Source: Anaerovibrio sp. JC8
GTDB taxonomy: Bacteria > Bacillota > Negativicutes > Selenomonadales > Selenomonadaceae
Direction: 5' to 3'
DNA: 64,000 nt
Assembly: GCF_002100115.1 (NCBI RefSeq)
Contig: NZ_ANBM01000002.1
Span: 124,001-188,000, forward strand
Below are positions 53,503 through 62,374 of the stretch, piece by piece; the first letter of the stretch is position 1; every line of letters starts with the position of its first letter. The position numbers and the translations under genes were made by a program. A model generated the notes under the pieces. The model was not told the DNA's origin. It saw only the letters and a program-made list of their open reading frames with translations, and ran no database searches.

Positions 53503-56190
53503 ATGGCAAAATCCGTTACAAAAAAAGAAAAAGAAGCTGTGGATAGCGAATTGAAACCCAGAACTACCAGAAGAACATCTGCCAGAAAAGCGGCATCAGT
53601 GGCTGAAAGCACTGCACCGGCTGAAGCTGTCGAGGCTGTAAGGGCTGTCTCTGTGGAAGCTGTCAAAGCTGAGGAAGTAAATACACCTGCGGAAACAGCA
53701 GATGTTACTGAAGCTGCCGACGTGGCAGAAGAAACTCCAAAGGCAAAAAGAGCAACCAAAACCCGGGCTACCAAAAAGCGGGGAGCCAAAAAGAAAGCTG
53801 CTGAGCCAAGAAAAGAGCGCAAGGAACGTATCTTTGCCCTTGATATCGGTACCAGAAGCGTTATTGGTATCGTAGCCGAAAGGGAGGCCAGCGGACTGAA
53901 AATCGTGGCCACCGAGCGTCAGGAGCACAAGACCCGTGCCATGCTGGACGGTCAGATTCACGATGTTCCTCAAGTTGCGGCCATTATTGATAATGTAAAA
54001 AAGGCTCTGGTTAAGCGAACCGGTCCACTGAAAAGTGCCGCAGTAGCCGCTGCCGGCCGTGCATTATATACCATGACTGCTGATGCGGATATGGAAGTCA
54101 ATGGTATTATCACGGCAGAGCAGGAACGTGCCCTGGATTTTGCCGGGGTACAGGCAGCCCAGGCCAAGCTGGCTGCTTCCAAGACCATTGATGATCCAAC
54201 CAAGTATTATTGTGTAGGCTACAGCACCATAAAATATGATTTGGACGGCATTCAGCTGAAGACCCTGGTGGGCCAGCGGGGCCGTATAGCCAATGCTACA
54301 GTTATTGCCACCTTCCTGCCCCGTCAGGTTATTGACTCCATGCACTCCGCCCTTCAGGCTACCAAGCTGGATATGCGGGCCCTTACTCTGGAGCCAATTG
54401 CCGCCATTAACGTGCTGATTCCTCCTACCATGCGCCATCTGAATCTGGTGCTGGTGGATATTGGCGCCGGCACCTCCGACGTGGCCATTACCAAAAACGG
54501 CTCCGTTATTGCCTACGGCATGGTGCCACAGGCCGGTGATGAAATTACAGAGGCCATTTCCCAGCGGTTCCTGCTGGACTTCAACGTAGCCGAAAAATTA
54601 AAGAGAGAGGCTGCCAACGGCAAGGACGTTCATTTTACGGATATTCTTGGCGCAGAGTACGATCTGACTGCCAAGGATGTTCTGGAGCCTGTTCTGCCAA
54701 ACATCAAGAGTCTGGCGGAGGCCATTTCCAAGCAGATTATGGAGCTTAACGGCAGTGACCAGCCTCAGGCTGTAATTCTTGTAGGCGGCGGTGCCCTGAC
54801 TCCGCATCTTGCAGATTATGTTGGTGAGGTTTTGGGACTGACCCCTGGCCGTGTGGCTGTGCGCCATCCGGAGAAGATCGACGGTATTCTGGAAATTCCG
54901 GATGAGCTTAAGCTGCCGGACGCAGTTACCCCATTGGGTATCTTAAAGGTTGCGGCTCTTACTTCACTGCATTTCCTTAGAATTTTCGTGAACAACGATG
55001 AATACAGCCTCTTTAATTTTCGTGAGCTCACTGTATCCGATGCCCTCCTGAATGCCGGCATTCAGCTTAAAAAAATGAATGGCCGTCCGGGGCTTGGCGT
55101 GATGCTCACCATTAACGGCGAAAACAAGTTTATTCCTGGTACCATGGGCACCATGGCACAGCTGAATATTGACGGCCGTCCGGCCACACTGGATACTGTG
55201 GTCAAGGAGGACAGCCGCATTGAGATTATTCCGGGTGAGGACGGTACCCAGCCGGAGGTAACCATCAATGATGTGCTGGAAATTCCGCCTTCCTACACTG
55301 TTTATATCAACGGTGAGGAGCGCAGCATCGATGCCCAGTTCACCATCAACGGACAGGCTGCCGAGCCGGGACAGCTTCTTAAGGACGGGGATATTATTAC
55401 CAGCAAGGACACCCGCCTGCTGGGTGAAGTACTGAATTCCCTGAATCTGCCGCCTATGGGCCGTAAAATCAAGTACACCCTGAACGGCAAGGAAGCCCAG
55501 TTCACCGTAACCCCTACCATATTGCTGAATGATAATCCTGCCACCCTCTCCACAGAGGTCCATGAAAAGGATTATATCGAATACATCGAGTCTGAGGAGC
55601 CTAAGCTGGGCAACGTGCTGAACGTGTCCGAGCTGGATGCTACTCTAGTAATCTATTACGAGGGCCAGGAGCATAAGATTCCTTCAGCCACTGTTTCCCT
55701 TGAGGTAAACGGCCATCCTGCCAGCACCGGAACCATTATTGATGACGGTGCCGAGGTGCGCTACATGAAGTCCCTGCGGGCTACTACCACCATCAGTGAT
55801 GCACTGCTGGCCGTAGGCTTCCAGCCACCTGCCGCTTCCTCCAGAAAATCCTTTACCATTATGGTAAACAAGCAGCCGGTTAACTTCACCGACCCGATTA
55901 AGAACGGCGATACTCTGGAGGTTATTCTTACTGATTATCAGCCACACCAGAGTGGAAGCAGCAATGATACTGCAGCTTCGGCCGCATCTTCTGAGACAGC
56001 AAAGCCACAGCTTGATGCCAGTGGCATGCCTGTTTCCCCTACGGAGAGCAGCTTCTCAGCCCCGCCAATGACCGAGGCTGCCAAGCGTGACCGGGAGCGG
56101 CTGGCAGATAAAATCAACAGCATTCCGGGGCTTAGTGCCGCATTAAACAGTTCCCGCAATAACACAAAGAGTCCGTTCCTTGATGACTGA
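53503..56190 (+). CDS. FtsA-like ASKHA protein with C-terminal beta-domain repeats
   Basis: An 895-residue protein. Residues 1-105 are a Lys/Ala/Glu-rich low-complexity tail (KSVTKKEKEAVDSELKPR...). Residues about 108-490 are an FtsA/PilM-type actin fold: FALDIGTRSVIGIVAE (phosphate 1), LVDIGAGTSDVAITKNGSV (phosphate 2), and ILVGGGALTPHL (adenosine). The rest holds several similar beta-rich units, each with a TINGE, LNGKE or YINGEE-type hairpin and a D/G-containing GD turn. A Pro/Ser linker leads to a short helical C-terminus. No ftsZ is nearby. Its role in division or shape is inferred from the fold only. Confidence 0.8.
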   Translation: MAKSVTKKEKEAVDSELKPRTTRRTSARKAASVAESTAPAEAVEAVRAVSVEAVKAEEVNTPAETADVTEAADVAEETPKAKRATKTRATKKRGAKKKAAEPRKERKERIFALDIGTRSVIGIVAEREASGLKIVATERQEHKTRAMLDGQIHDVPQVAAIIDNVKKALVKRTGPLKSAAVAAAGRALYTMTADADMEVNGIITAEQERALDFAGVQAAQAKLAASKTIDDPTKYYCVGYSTIKYDLDGIQLKTLVGQRGRIANATVIATFLPRQVIDSMHSALQATKLDMRALTLEPIAAINVLIPPTMRHLNLVLVDIGAGTSDVAITKNGSVIAYGMVPQAGDEITEAISQRFLLDFNVAEKLKREAANGKDVHFTDILGAEYDLTAKDVLEPVLPNIKSLAEAISKQIMELNGSDQPQAVILVGGGALTPHLADYVGEVLGLTPGRVAVRHPEKIDGILEIPDELKLPDAVTPLGILKVAALTSLHFLRIFVNNDEYSLFNFRELTVSDALLNAGIQLKKMNGRPGLGVMLTINGENKFIPGTMGTMAQLNIDGRPATLDTVVKEDSRIEIIPGEDGTQPEVTINDVLEIPPSYTVYINGEERSIDAQFTINGQAAEPGQLLKDGDIITSKDTRLLGEVLNSLNLPPMGRKIKYTLNGKEAQFTVTPTILLNDNPATLSTEVHEKDYIEYIESEEPKLGNVLNVSELDATLVIYYEGQEHKIPSATVSLEVNGHPASTGTIIDDGAEVRYMKSLRATTTISDALLAVGFQPPAASSRKSFTIMVNKQPVNFTDPIKNGDTLEVILTDYQPHQSGSSNDTAASAASSETAKPQLDASGMPVSPTESSFSAPPMTEAAKRDRERLADKINSIPGLSAALNSSRNNTKSPFLDD

Positions 56191-56192
56191 CC

Positions 56193-56221
56193 TTGATTAA
56201 TTTTCCCTATTACGTTATAAT
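56193..56221 (+). promoter_or_regulatory. tRNA-Gly promoter
   Basis: TTGATT (-35), 17-bp spacer, TATAAT (-10) ending 12 bp before the tRNA. Confidence 0.75.
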
Positions 56222-56233
56222 AGGGAATTGAGC

Positions 56234-56307
56234 GCGGGCGTAGTTCATTGGTAGAATGGAAGCTTCCCAAGCTTTAGAGGGGGGTTCGATTCCCCTCGCC
56301 CGCTCCA
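56234..56307 (+). tRNA. tRNA-Gly (CCC anticodon)
   Basis: Cloverleaf reads directly: acceptor GCGGGCG pairs with CGCCCGC, T-arm GGGGTTCGATTCCCC, anticodon loop TTCCCAA (anticodon CCC) on stem GAAGC/GCTTT, and encoded CCA. It reads the GGG codon. Confidence 0.95.
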
Positions 56308-56318
56308 GATTAAAATTA

Positions 56319-56357
56319 AAAGCTGAGACAGATGCATTTGCATTCGTCCCAGCTTTT
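56319..56357 (+). terminator. Terminator after tRNA-Gly
   Basis: AAGCTG(A)GAC and GTC(C)CAGCTT stem, followed by TTTTTTG. Confidence 0.8.
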
Positions 56358-56560
56358 TTGTTTATCTTTTTTAATATAGTTTATCAATATATATTATTTT
56401 TATAATCAGTTTTAATCAATTGTTATAGTAAATATTCTAAAGAAGTATAGTTAAACCACAATCTTTAGATGATTTTGTAGGACTAAGGTGCTATAATAAC
56501 AGATGTAGATAATTTATTTTATTTATCTACTGCATTATTTTTTTAAGGGAGAGGTTTGTA

Positions 56561-56857
56561 ATGAGAAGAAAAAATTCTGTTGCTGAGGCTGAGCAGAACC
56601 GGATTGATGAAGGTTTAAAGGCTCATATGTATGTCAGCATAGATAATATACAGGAGGAGAAGATGTTTTTGGAATATTTCCTCAAGGATGACATTGTGAA
56701 AAACTGCTACAGCAATTACAGCTCCGGTTATGACTATATGTTGTCCCTGAATCCCCAAAACTCGGGTAACCTTAACAGCTTCTGCTCTCAGATGAGGAAA
56801 ATGCTGCCAAGTCTGAAGTCCACCACCATGATTTATGGGGGGAGACAGCTAAAGTAA
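56561..56857 (+). CDS. Small protein of unknown function
   Basis: 98 residues, no membrane segment or signal, mixed charge. Contains a helical start (VAEAEQNRIDEGLKAHM) and a Tyr/Ser/Asn-rich middle (CYSNYSSGYDYMLS). GGGAGAGG 7 bases before the ATG and a TATAAT 60 bp upstream support expression; a perfect terminator follows. I do not recognise it. Confidence 0.65.
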   Translation: MRRKNSVAEAEQNRIDEGLKAHMYVSIDNIQEEKMFLEYFLKDDIVKNCYSNYSSGYDYMLSLNPQNSGNLNSFCSQMRKMLPSLKSTTMIYGGRQLK

Positions 56858-56892
56858 CAGTTTCACAGCTACCTGTCAATGACCACCAAAAA

Positions 56893-56921
56893 AGCCGGCA
56901 GAAAGGAGAATCTGCCGGCTT
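56893..56921. terminator. Bidirectional rho-independent terminator
   Basis: AGCCGGCAGA and TCTGCCGGCT with a 9-base loop, flanked by A- and T-runs. Confidence 0.85.
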
Positions 56922-56972
56922 TTCATTTTACTGCTTCTTATTTGCTGTAATTATCTTGGCTGTTTTGCCATG

Positions 56973-58109
56973 TCATGCTTCCCCGTTATCAGCTCTGTCA
57001 TGCTTTACTGTAACAATTGGGAACGGAATATCGATGCCTTCCTCACGGAACCGCTTGGTCAGCTCCTTGATGAAGATATGCTTCATGCGGTACTGATGGG
57101 TAAAGGCCTTACAATTTAAGAAAACATTAAATTCTATGGCACTGTCCCCAAAGGTGTGGAAGGATACCGCCGGCTTGGCTGGCGGAACAAAATCATCGGC
57201 TGCCAGGCCCTTTTCTGCCAGCAGCTCCTGGGTTACGCTGTCCTGAACCCGCTGGGCCACCTCCATGGCCACGGCCTCCACCTTGTCCAGATCGCTGTCA
57301 TAGGACACACCGCAAGGCACCTTTATGCGGGTATCCTGGGCCGGCATGCTGTAGTTGGTCAGAATAGCCGAGGCTATCTGCTGATTTGGTACCACAATGG
57401 TATTGCCGTCCAGATTTTCAATGGTGGTGTACCGCCAGGCAATATCCTTTATTTTGCCCTCCTGACCGTTACTGAGGCGGACAAAATCATTGTTGCGGAT
57501 CTGGGGTGCGAAAATTATGGTAAAGCCGGCAAAAATGCTGGCCATGGTCTCCTGCATACCAAGGGCCAGGGCCATACCGCCAATACCCATGGCAGTGATA
57601 AATGGAGTAATGGAAATGCCGCATTCTGCCAAAATAATGATTATACCTATTACATAAATGCTCCAGCTCACCATATCAGTAAGCAATGAAGTCTCGGAAA
57701 TATTATCATGCCGTGCCACTATTATGTTATTGATAACCCCTGTAGCCGTGCGGGCAATGACCTGCACCACTGTAATAATCAGTATTATGAAGAAAATGTA
57801 GGTCAGCAGATGCTCCACCGGAGCCGGCAGGCTCATCATCTTTGTGAGAAAGCTGAGATACAGGGACACCACAATAAGCATTGGGGCTCCCTTCATGCCG
57901 CGGATAAGGGCAGCCTTCCAGCTGTTCTGCTTCAGGGTAGGGTGAGTCTCAATGTATCTGCCCACATATCTGTTGCACAGTCCCCCCACGGCGATGGCCA
58001 GAATCAGGCCGATTATCGGAGGCAAGAGCAACAACATTATCTGTTTTGGATCAAGAGTATCCACATATTCATGAAACATGTGAATATCAAAGGCTGTAAA
58101 ATCAATCAT
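56973..58109 (-). CDS. MscS-family mechanosensitive ion channel
   Basis: Small-conductance mechanosensitive channel type protein in the inner membrane. Seen: about five transmembrane segments in the first 190 residues, the pore region GIGGMALALGMQETMASIFAGF, then the beta domain with LSNGQEGKIKDIAWRYTTIE and VPNQQIASAILTNYS. 378 residues, longer than the E. coli protein (286), so it belongs to the larger MscS-like group. Element H4 lies directly upstream. Confidence 0.9.
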   Translation of the reverse strand: MIDFTAFDIHMFHEYVDTLDPKQIMLLLLPPIIGLILAIAVGGLCNRYVGRYIETHPTLKQNSWKAALIRGMKGAPMLIVVSLYLSFLTKMMSLPAPVEHLLTYIFFIILIITVVQVIARTATGVINNIIVARHDNISETSLLTDMVSWSIYVIGIIIILAECGISITPFITAMGIGGMALALGMQETMASIFAGFTIIFAPQIRNNDFVRLSNGQEGKIKDIAWRYTTIENLDGNTIVVPNQQIASAILTNYSMPAQDTRIKVPCGVSYDSDLDKVEAVAMEVAQRVQDSVTQELLAEKGLAADDFVPPAKPAVSFHTFGDSAIEFNVFLNCKAFTHQYRMKHIFIKELTKRFREEGIDIPFPIVTVKHDRADNGEA

Positions 58110-58168
58110 ATATTTCCTCCCAATCAGGACATAATCTGTTATTTATATGCTATATACATTACCTTTTA

Positions 58169-58216
58169 AATTATAACCCAATTATCCGAAATTTTCCTGT
58201 AAAAAGAAAAATATCC
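58169..58216 (-). promoter_or_regulatory. Hairpin/TATAAT element H4, upstream of the MscS gene (degenerate)
   Basis: On the minus strand GGATATTTTTCT, loop, AGGAAAATTT, then CGGATAATTGGGTTATAAT. It keeps the hairpin and TTATAAT but has several substitutions relative to H1-H3. Confidence 0.5.
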
Positions 58217-58313
58217 CCTGCCCTTCTGATATGCGTGGTGAAAATTGCAGGTTATGGCGGAAAATTGTAGAATTATAATAGGACAACAATATTTTATGAA
58301 TGGAGGAATTCTC

Positions 58314-59489
58314 ATGATATTCAAGCGAATATTTCTCATAGTGCTGGACAGCTTTGGCATTGGTGCCGAGCCGGATGCCGGGGAATTTGGGGATGCAGAA
58401 ACCGTCAATACCCTGAAAAGTGTCCTGACCTCAGACAAGCTGAACATTCCCAACCTAAAAAAGTTAGGCCTCTTTAATATTGAAGGCGTAGAGTCAGCTG
58501 ACAAGGAGGCTGAGCCCGGGGCTTCCTTTGCCCGTCTGCAGGAGGCCTCCAAGGGCAAGGATACCACCATCGGCCATTGGGAAATTGCCGGCCTGGTTTC
58601 TGATACGCCACTGCCGACCTATCCTGATGGCTTCCCGCCGGAAATCATCAAGCAGCTGGAGGATGCCTTTGGCCGCAAGGTTATCTGCAACAAGCCATAT
58701 TCCGGCACCCAGGTCATTCACGACTATGGCCAGGAGCATATGGACACCGGGGCCCTCATTGTCTACACCTCGGCAGACAGTGTGCTGCAGATTGCCGCCC
58801 ATGAGGATGTAGTACCAGTGGACCAGCTGTATGAATACTGCAGGCAGGCCCGCAAAATCATGACCGGTGAGCATTCCGTGGGCCGCATTATTGCCCGCCC
58901 GTTTATCGGCGAGTTCCCTAACTTTGAGCGTACTCCTAGACGTCATGATTATTCCATGGAGCCACCGGGGGATACCATTCTTGACCTCATGAAGGTGGCC
59001 GGCAACTCCGTTGTCAGCATCGGAAAGATCAATGACATATTTGCCGGCCGGGGAATCAGCCGCCATACGGCCATCACCAGCAACGAGGATGGCATGGAAA
59101 AGGCCATTGCAGAGCTGGGCAAGGATTATTATGGACTGTGCTTTGTAAATCTGGTGGACTTTGACATGAAATACGGCCACCGCCGTGATGTGGACGGCTA
59201 TGCTGCTGCCCTGACCCGCTTTGATGAGCAGCTTGGTGAATTCCTGCCTAAGATGAAGCGGGGTGACGTGCTTATCATCACCGCGGACCATGGCTGCGAC
59301 CCACTGGCTGCCGGCACGGACCATACCAGGGAATACGTGCCAATGCTGGTATGCGGCGAAGGCGTAAAAAAAGGAATCGACCTGGGCACCCGCCACAGCT
59401 TTGCGGATATAGCGGCCACCATTTCCAAGATTATGCGTATTCCTTACGCTACCAAGGGTAAGAGCTTCTGGGAGGAAGTCAAGGAATAA
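58314..59489 (+). CDS. deoB: Phosphopentomutase
   Basis: Metal-dependent mutase converting (deoxy)ribose-1-phosphate to the 5-phosphate, feeding DeoC. Seen: IFLIVLDSFGIGAEPDA (metal-binding Asp), TTIGHWEIAGL (phospho-Thr region), and ITADHGCDPLAAGTDHTREY. 391 residues. The open frame begins at 58245; the ATG at 58314 is chosen because it matches the family start and has GGAGG 8 bases before it. Not adjacent to deoC but same pathway. Confidence 0.94.
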   Translation: MIFKRIFLIVLDSFGIGAEPDAGEFGDAETVNTLKSVLTSDKLNIPNLKKLGLFNIEGVESADKEAEPGASFARLQEASKGKDTTIGHWEIAGLVSDTPLPTYPDGFPPEIIKQLEDAFGRKVICNKPYSGTQVIHDYGQEHMDTGALIVYTSADSVLQIAAHEDVVPVDQLYEYCRQARKIMTGEHSVGRIIARPFIGEFPNFERTPRRHDYSMEPPGDTILDLMKVAGNSVVSIGKINDIFAGRGISRHTAITSNEDGMEKAIAELGKDYYGLCFVNLVDFDMKYGHRRDVDGYAAALTRFDEQLGEFLPKMKRGDVLIITADHGCDPLAAGTDHTREYVPMLVCGEGVKKGIDLGTRHSFADIAATISKIMRIPYATKGKSFWEEVKE

Positions 59490-59582
59490 TTGGTTGCCGA
59501 ATTATACCTTTTTAATATGGTAAAGTTTTATACTTACCCACTTATCCCCAATTTTTAATATGCATGAGTTGTATATACAATA

Positions 59583-59611
59583 AGAAGGTGGTCTGTTACT
59601 GACCACCTTCT
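59583..59611 (+). terminator. Terminator after deoB
   Basis: GAAGGTGGTC and GACCACCTTC with a 7-base loop, then TTTCATTTT. Confidence 0.85.
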
Positions 59612-59676
59612 TTCATTTTCTGTATATTTATGCATTTTACTCACATATCCACATATAACCTTGTGGATAAGGTAAA

Positions 59677-59725
59677 CCACAACATATAGTGTTGAAGTTT
59701 GACACTAAATACTATATATAGTAAA
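59677..59725 (+). promoter_or_regulatory. Tandem NrdR boxes in the nrdD promoter
   Basis: Box 1 CCACAACATATAGTGT at 59677-59692 and box 2 around TACTATATATAGTA at 59710-59723. Their centres are 31 bp apart, three helical turns, as known for NrdR. Box 2 covers the spacer of the core promoter. NrdR represses RNR genes according to ATP/dATP level. Confidence 0.6.
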
Positions 59726-59727
59726 AT
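59699..59727 (+). promoter_or_regulatory. nrdD core promoter
   Basis: TTGACA (-35), 17-bp spacer, TAAAAT (-10). Confidence 0.75.
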
Positions 59728-59764
59728 CGTTAGTAGATTATAGAGGGGGGACAGGTAAGTTTAC

Positions 59765-62041
59765 ATGGCAAGTAATATACAGAATATACGAAAACGCAAT
59801 GGGGACATTGTCCCATTTATTCCACAGAAGATAACGGATGCTATCCGCAAGGCCAATATGGAATCCATTGATGATACCTTTTCAGCCAAGGAGCTGGAGC
59901 GTCTTACCAATGAAGTAACAGAGGCCATTTCCGTCAAGGATATTCCTTCCGTGGAATTTATCCAGGACGCCGTGGAAAAGGTGCTTATAAGCAATAACTT
60001 TGCCAGCACCGCCAAGGCCTACATTATCTATCGGGCAGAGCACACCAAGATTCGTGAGGCTCAGGGGAACCTGATGGATATCTACAACGAGCTTACCTTT
60101 AAGAAATCAGCCGACGCAGATATTAAGCGGGAGAATGCCAATATCGATGCGGACACGGCTATGGGAACCATGCTGAAATATGGTTCCGAGGGGTCAAAGT
60201 ACTACATTGATAATTATATCCTGCCGAAGGATATTGCCGCTGCCCACATTGACGGCGACATTCATATCCACGACAAGGACTTCTATATGCTGACCGAGAC
60301 CTGCTGTCAGATTGACCTCATTAAGTTATTCAAGGATGGTTTTTCCACCGGTCACGGTTATCTGCGTGAGCCAAACGGCATCCGCTCCTATGCAGCTCTG
60401 GGCTGTATTGCCATTCAGGCCAATCAAAATGAAATGCACGGTGGACAGTCCATTCCAAACTTTGATTATGCCATGGCACCGGGTGTGGCCAAGACCTTTG
60501 CCAAGGAGTATTTCCGGGCATTGAGTGCCTTTTTTATTGCTGTTCTCAGCATGAATGCCAATGATGCCAAGCTGCTGGCCAAGGAAATCCAGCGTTGTAT
60601 CCCTATGGATATTCGTCTGGGAAACACCGATGAATACATGCACCGTCTGGTGGACTTCCTGCCAAACCATCAGCAGAGCCACAATTATCAGGCCATTTCA
60701 CCAAATCAGACAGAGCGTGCCCACAATTACGCTGTGGCTACTGCGGTGGATGCCACTGAGGATGCCACCTATCAGGCTATGGAGGCATTTATCCATAACC
60801 TTAATACAATGAATTCCCGTGCCGGTGCCCAGGTGCCATTCAGCTCCATCAATTATGGAACTGATACCTCTCCTGAGGCCCGCATGGTTATCCGCAACCT
60901 GCTGAAGGCCACTACTGCCGGCCTTGGAAACGGCGAGACACCAATCTTCCCGGTTCAGATTTTCAAGGTTAAGGAAGGAATCAACTACAACAAGCATGAT
61001 CCTAACTTTGATTTGTTCCAGCAGGCTATACGCACCTCCGCCAAGAGGCTGTTCCCTAATTTCAGCTTCCTGGATGCACCGTTTAATCTCCAATTCTACA
61101 AGGAAGGGGATTACGACACCGAGGTGGCCTACATGGGCTGCCGTACCAGGGTTATGGGCAATGTTCACGACAAGAACCGCCAGGTAACCTGCGGCCGCGG
61201 CAATCTCAGCTTTACCAGTATTAACCTGCCTCGTCTGGCCCTCAAGGCCAAGGGCAATAAAAAGATATTCTTCAATGAGCTGGACAGCATCATTGAGCTG
61301 GTATTCCGCCAGCTGCTGCACCGCTTCAAGATTCAGTGCAGCAAGACCGTCCGCAACTATCCGTTCCTTATGGGACAGGGTGTATGGATTGACAGTGAAA
61401 AGCTGAAAATCGATGACAGCGTGGCCGAGGTTCTGAAGCACGGTACCCTGTCCATGGGCTTTATCGGCCTGGCCGAAACCCTTATTGCCCTCATGGGCAA
61501 GCATCACGGTGAATCCGATGAGGCTCAGCAGCTGGGTCTGGAAATCGTGGGACACATGCGCAAGCGCATGGATGAAAAATCCCAGCAGACCGGCCTGAAC
61601 TTCACCCTGCTGGCCACTCCTGCAGAGGGCCTCAGTGGACGCTTTGTCCGCCTGGACCGCAAGGAATACGGTGAAATCCCTGGAGTTACTGACAAGGATT
61701 ATTACACCAACAGCTTCCACGTACCGGTTTATCACAAGATAGCCGCCGCAAAGAAGCTGGAGCTGGAGGGACCATACCACGCCCTGACCAATGCGGGTCA
61801 TATCAGCTACGTGGAAATGGATGGGGACCCTTCCAAGAATTTGAAGGCCTTTGAAGCCATTGTGCGCTGCATGCACGATAATGGCATCGGCTACGGTTCC
61901 GTAAACCACCCTGTGGACCGGGACCCTGTATGCGGCTACAACGGTATTATTTATGACGTATGCCCACAGTGCGGCCGCAGCGAGGCTGCCCACAAGAAAC
62001 GCCGTATTGTACGCCGTCCACCGCAGTTTTGCAATGATTGA
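59765..62041 (+). CDS. nrdD: Anaerobic ribonucleotide reductase large chain lacking the glycyl-radical loop
   Basis: Class III RNR catalytic chain. Residues about 4-95 are an ATP-cone (IRKRNGDIVPFIPQKITDAI), followed by the NrdD barrel (DGDIHIHDKDFYMLTETCCQ, NEMHGGQSIPNFDYAM, TCGRGNLSFTSINLPRL). The chain ends with DPVCGYNG, CPQCGR and RRPPQFCND, where known NrdD chains continue into the radical loop RRxxGYL. Here that loop is missing from this protein. Two in-frame stops (TGA 62039-62041, TAG 62054-62056) separate it from the next gene, which supplies the loop. NrdR-controlled promoter upstream. Confidence 0.9.
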   Translation: MASNIQNIRKRNGDIVPFIPQKITDAIRKANMESIDDTFSAKELERLTNEVTEAISVKDIPSVEFIQDAVEKVLISNNFASTAKAYIIYRAEHTKIREAQGNLMDIYNELTFKKSADADIKRENANIDADTAMGTMLKYGSEGSKYYIDNYILPKDIAAAHIDGDIHIHDKDFYMLTETCCQIDLIKLFKDGFSTGHGYLREPNGIRSYAALGCIAIQANQNEMHGGQSIPNFDYAMAPGVAKTFAKEYFRALSAFFIAVLSMNANDAKLLAKEIQRCIPMDIRLGNTDEYMHRLVDFLPNHQQSHNYQAISPNQTERAHNYAVATAVDATEDATYQAMEAFIHNLNTMNSRAGAQVPFSSINYGTDTSPEARMVIRNLLKATTAGLGNGETPIFPVQIFKVKEGINYNKHDPNFDLFQQAIRTSAKRLFPNFSFLDAPFNLQFYKEGDYDTEVAYMGCRTRVMGNVHDKNRQVTCGRGNLSFTSINLPRLALKAKGNKKIFFNELDSIIELVFRQLLHRFKIQCSKTVRNYPFLMGQGVWIDSEKLKIDDSVAEVLKHGTLSMGFIGLAETLIALMGKHHGESDEAQQLGLEIVGHMRKRMDEKSQQTGLNFTLLATPAEGLSGRFVRLDRKEYGEIPGVTDKDYYTNSFHVPVYHKIAAAKKLELEGPYHALTNAGHISYVEMDGDPSKNLKAFEAIVRCMHDNGIGYGSVNHPVDRDPVCGYNGIIYDVCPQCGRSEAAHKKRRIVRRPPQFCND

Positions 62042-62068
62042 ACAAAATTAATTTAGGTGAATTTATAT

Positions 62069-62374
62069 ATGAAAGGAAAGTGCAAAAAAATGGTAGTAAA
62101 TGGAATTGATGTAACCGTAAAGGGACTGAATGATGTCAGCGAGCAGGAAATCATGAGCTACATCGACATGCTGGAGGAGGAAAACGATGAGGATCTCAGC
62201 AGCCTCACCATTTCCCCGGCAGAGGATGGCTCCGTGGCCCTGGATTACGTGTTACAGCCAGCCAAGTTCGAGCGTATCCGTCGCATCACTGGTTATCTGG
62301 TGGGCACTATTGACCGCTGGAACAACGCCAAGCGTTCCGAGGAGCATGACCGCGTAAAGCATGGCCTTAATTAA
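62069..62374 (+). CDS. Free-standing glycyl-radical subunit of anaerobic RNR
   Basis: About 101 residues. The C-terminal 35 contain FERIRRITGYLVGTIDRW and AKRSEEHDRVKH, which match the radical-bearing loop of NrdD, with the Gly in GYL as the expected radical site. The first 60 residues (VTVKGLNDVSEQEIMSYIDM, then an acidic stretch) may dock onto the large chain. Same reading frame as nrdD but behind two stops, with its own AGGTGA site 8 bases before the ATG. GTG 62057 and ATG 62090 are alternative starts. It overlaps nrdG. Confidence 0.83.
   Translation: MKGKCKKMVVNGIDVTVKGLNDVSEQEIMSYIDMLEEENDEDLSSLTISPAEDGSVALDYVLQPAKFERIRRITGYLVGTIDRWNNAKRSEEHDRVKHGLN

Noticed and set aside
58494-59396. 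300-codon open frame opposite deoB
   Set aside because: Antisense to a full-length enzyme gene and without family features.
60698-61993. 431-codon open frame opposite nrdD
   Set aside because: Lies wholly within nrdD, which has clear motifs; the reverse frame has none.
62039-62056. TGA read as selenocysteine joining nrdD to the radical-loop ORF
   Set aside because: A second in-frame stop (TAG) follows five codons later, no clear SECIS-like stem was seen, and the small ORF has its own ribosome-binding site.
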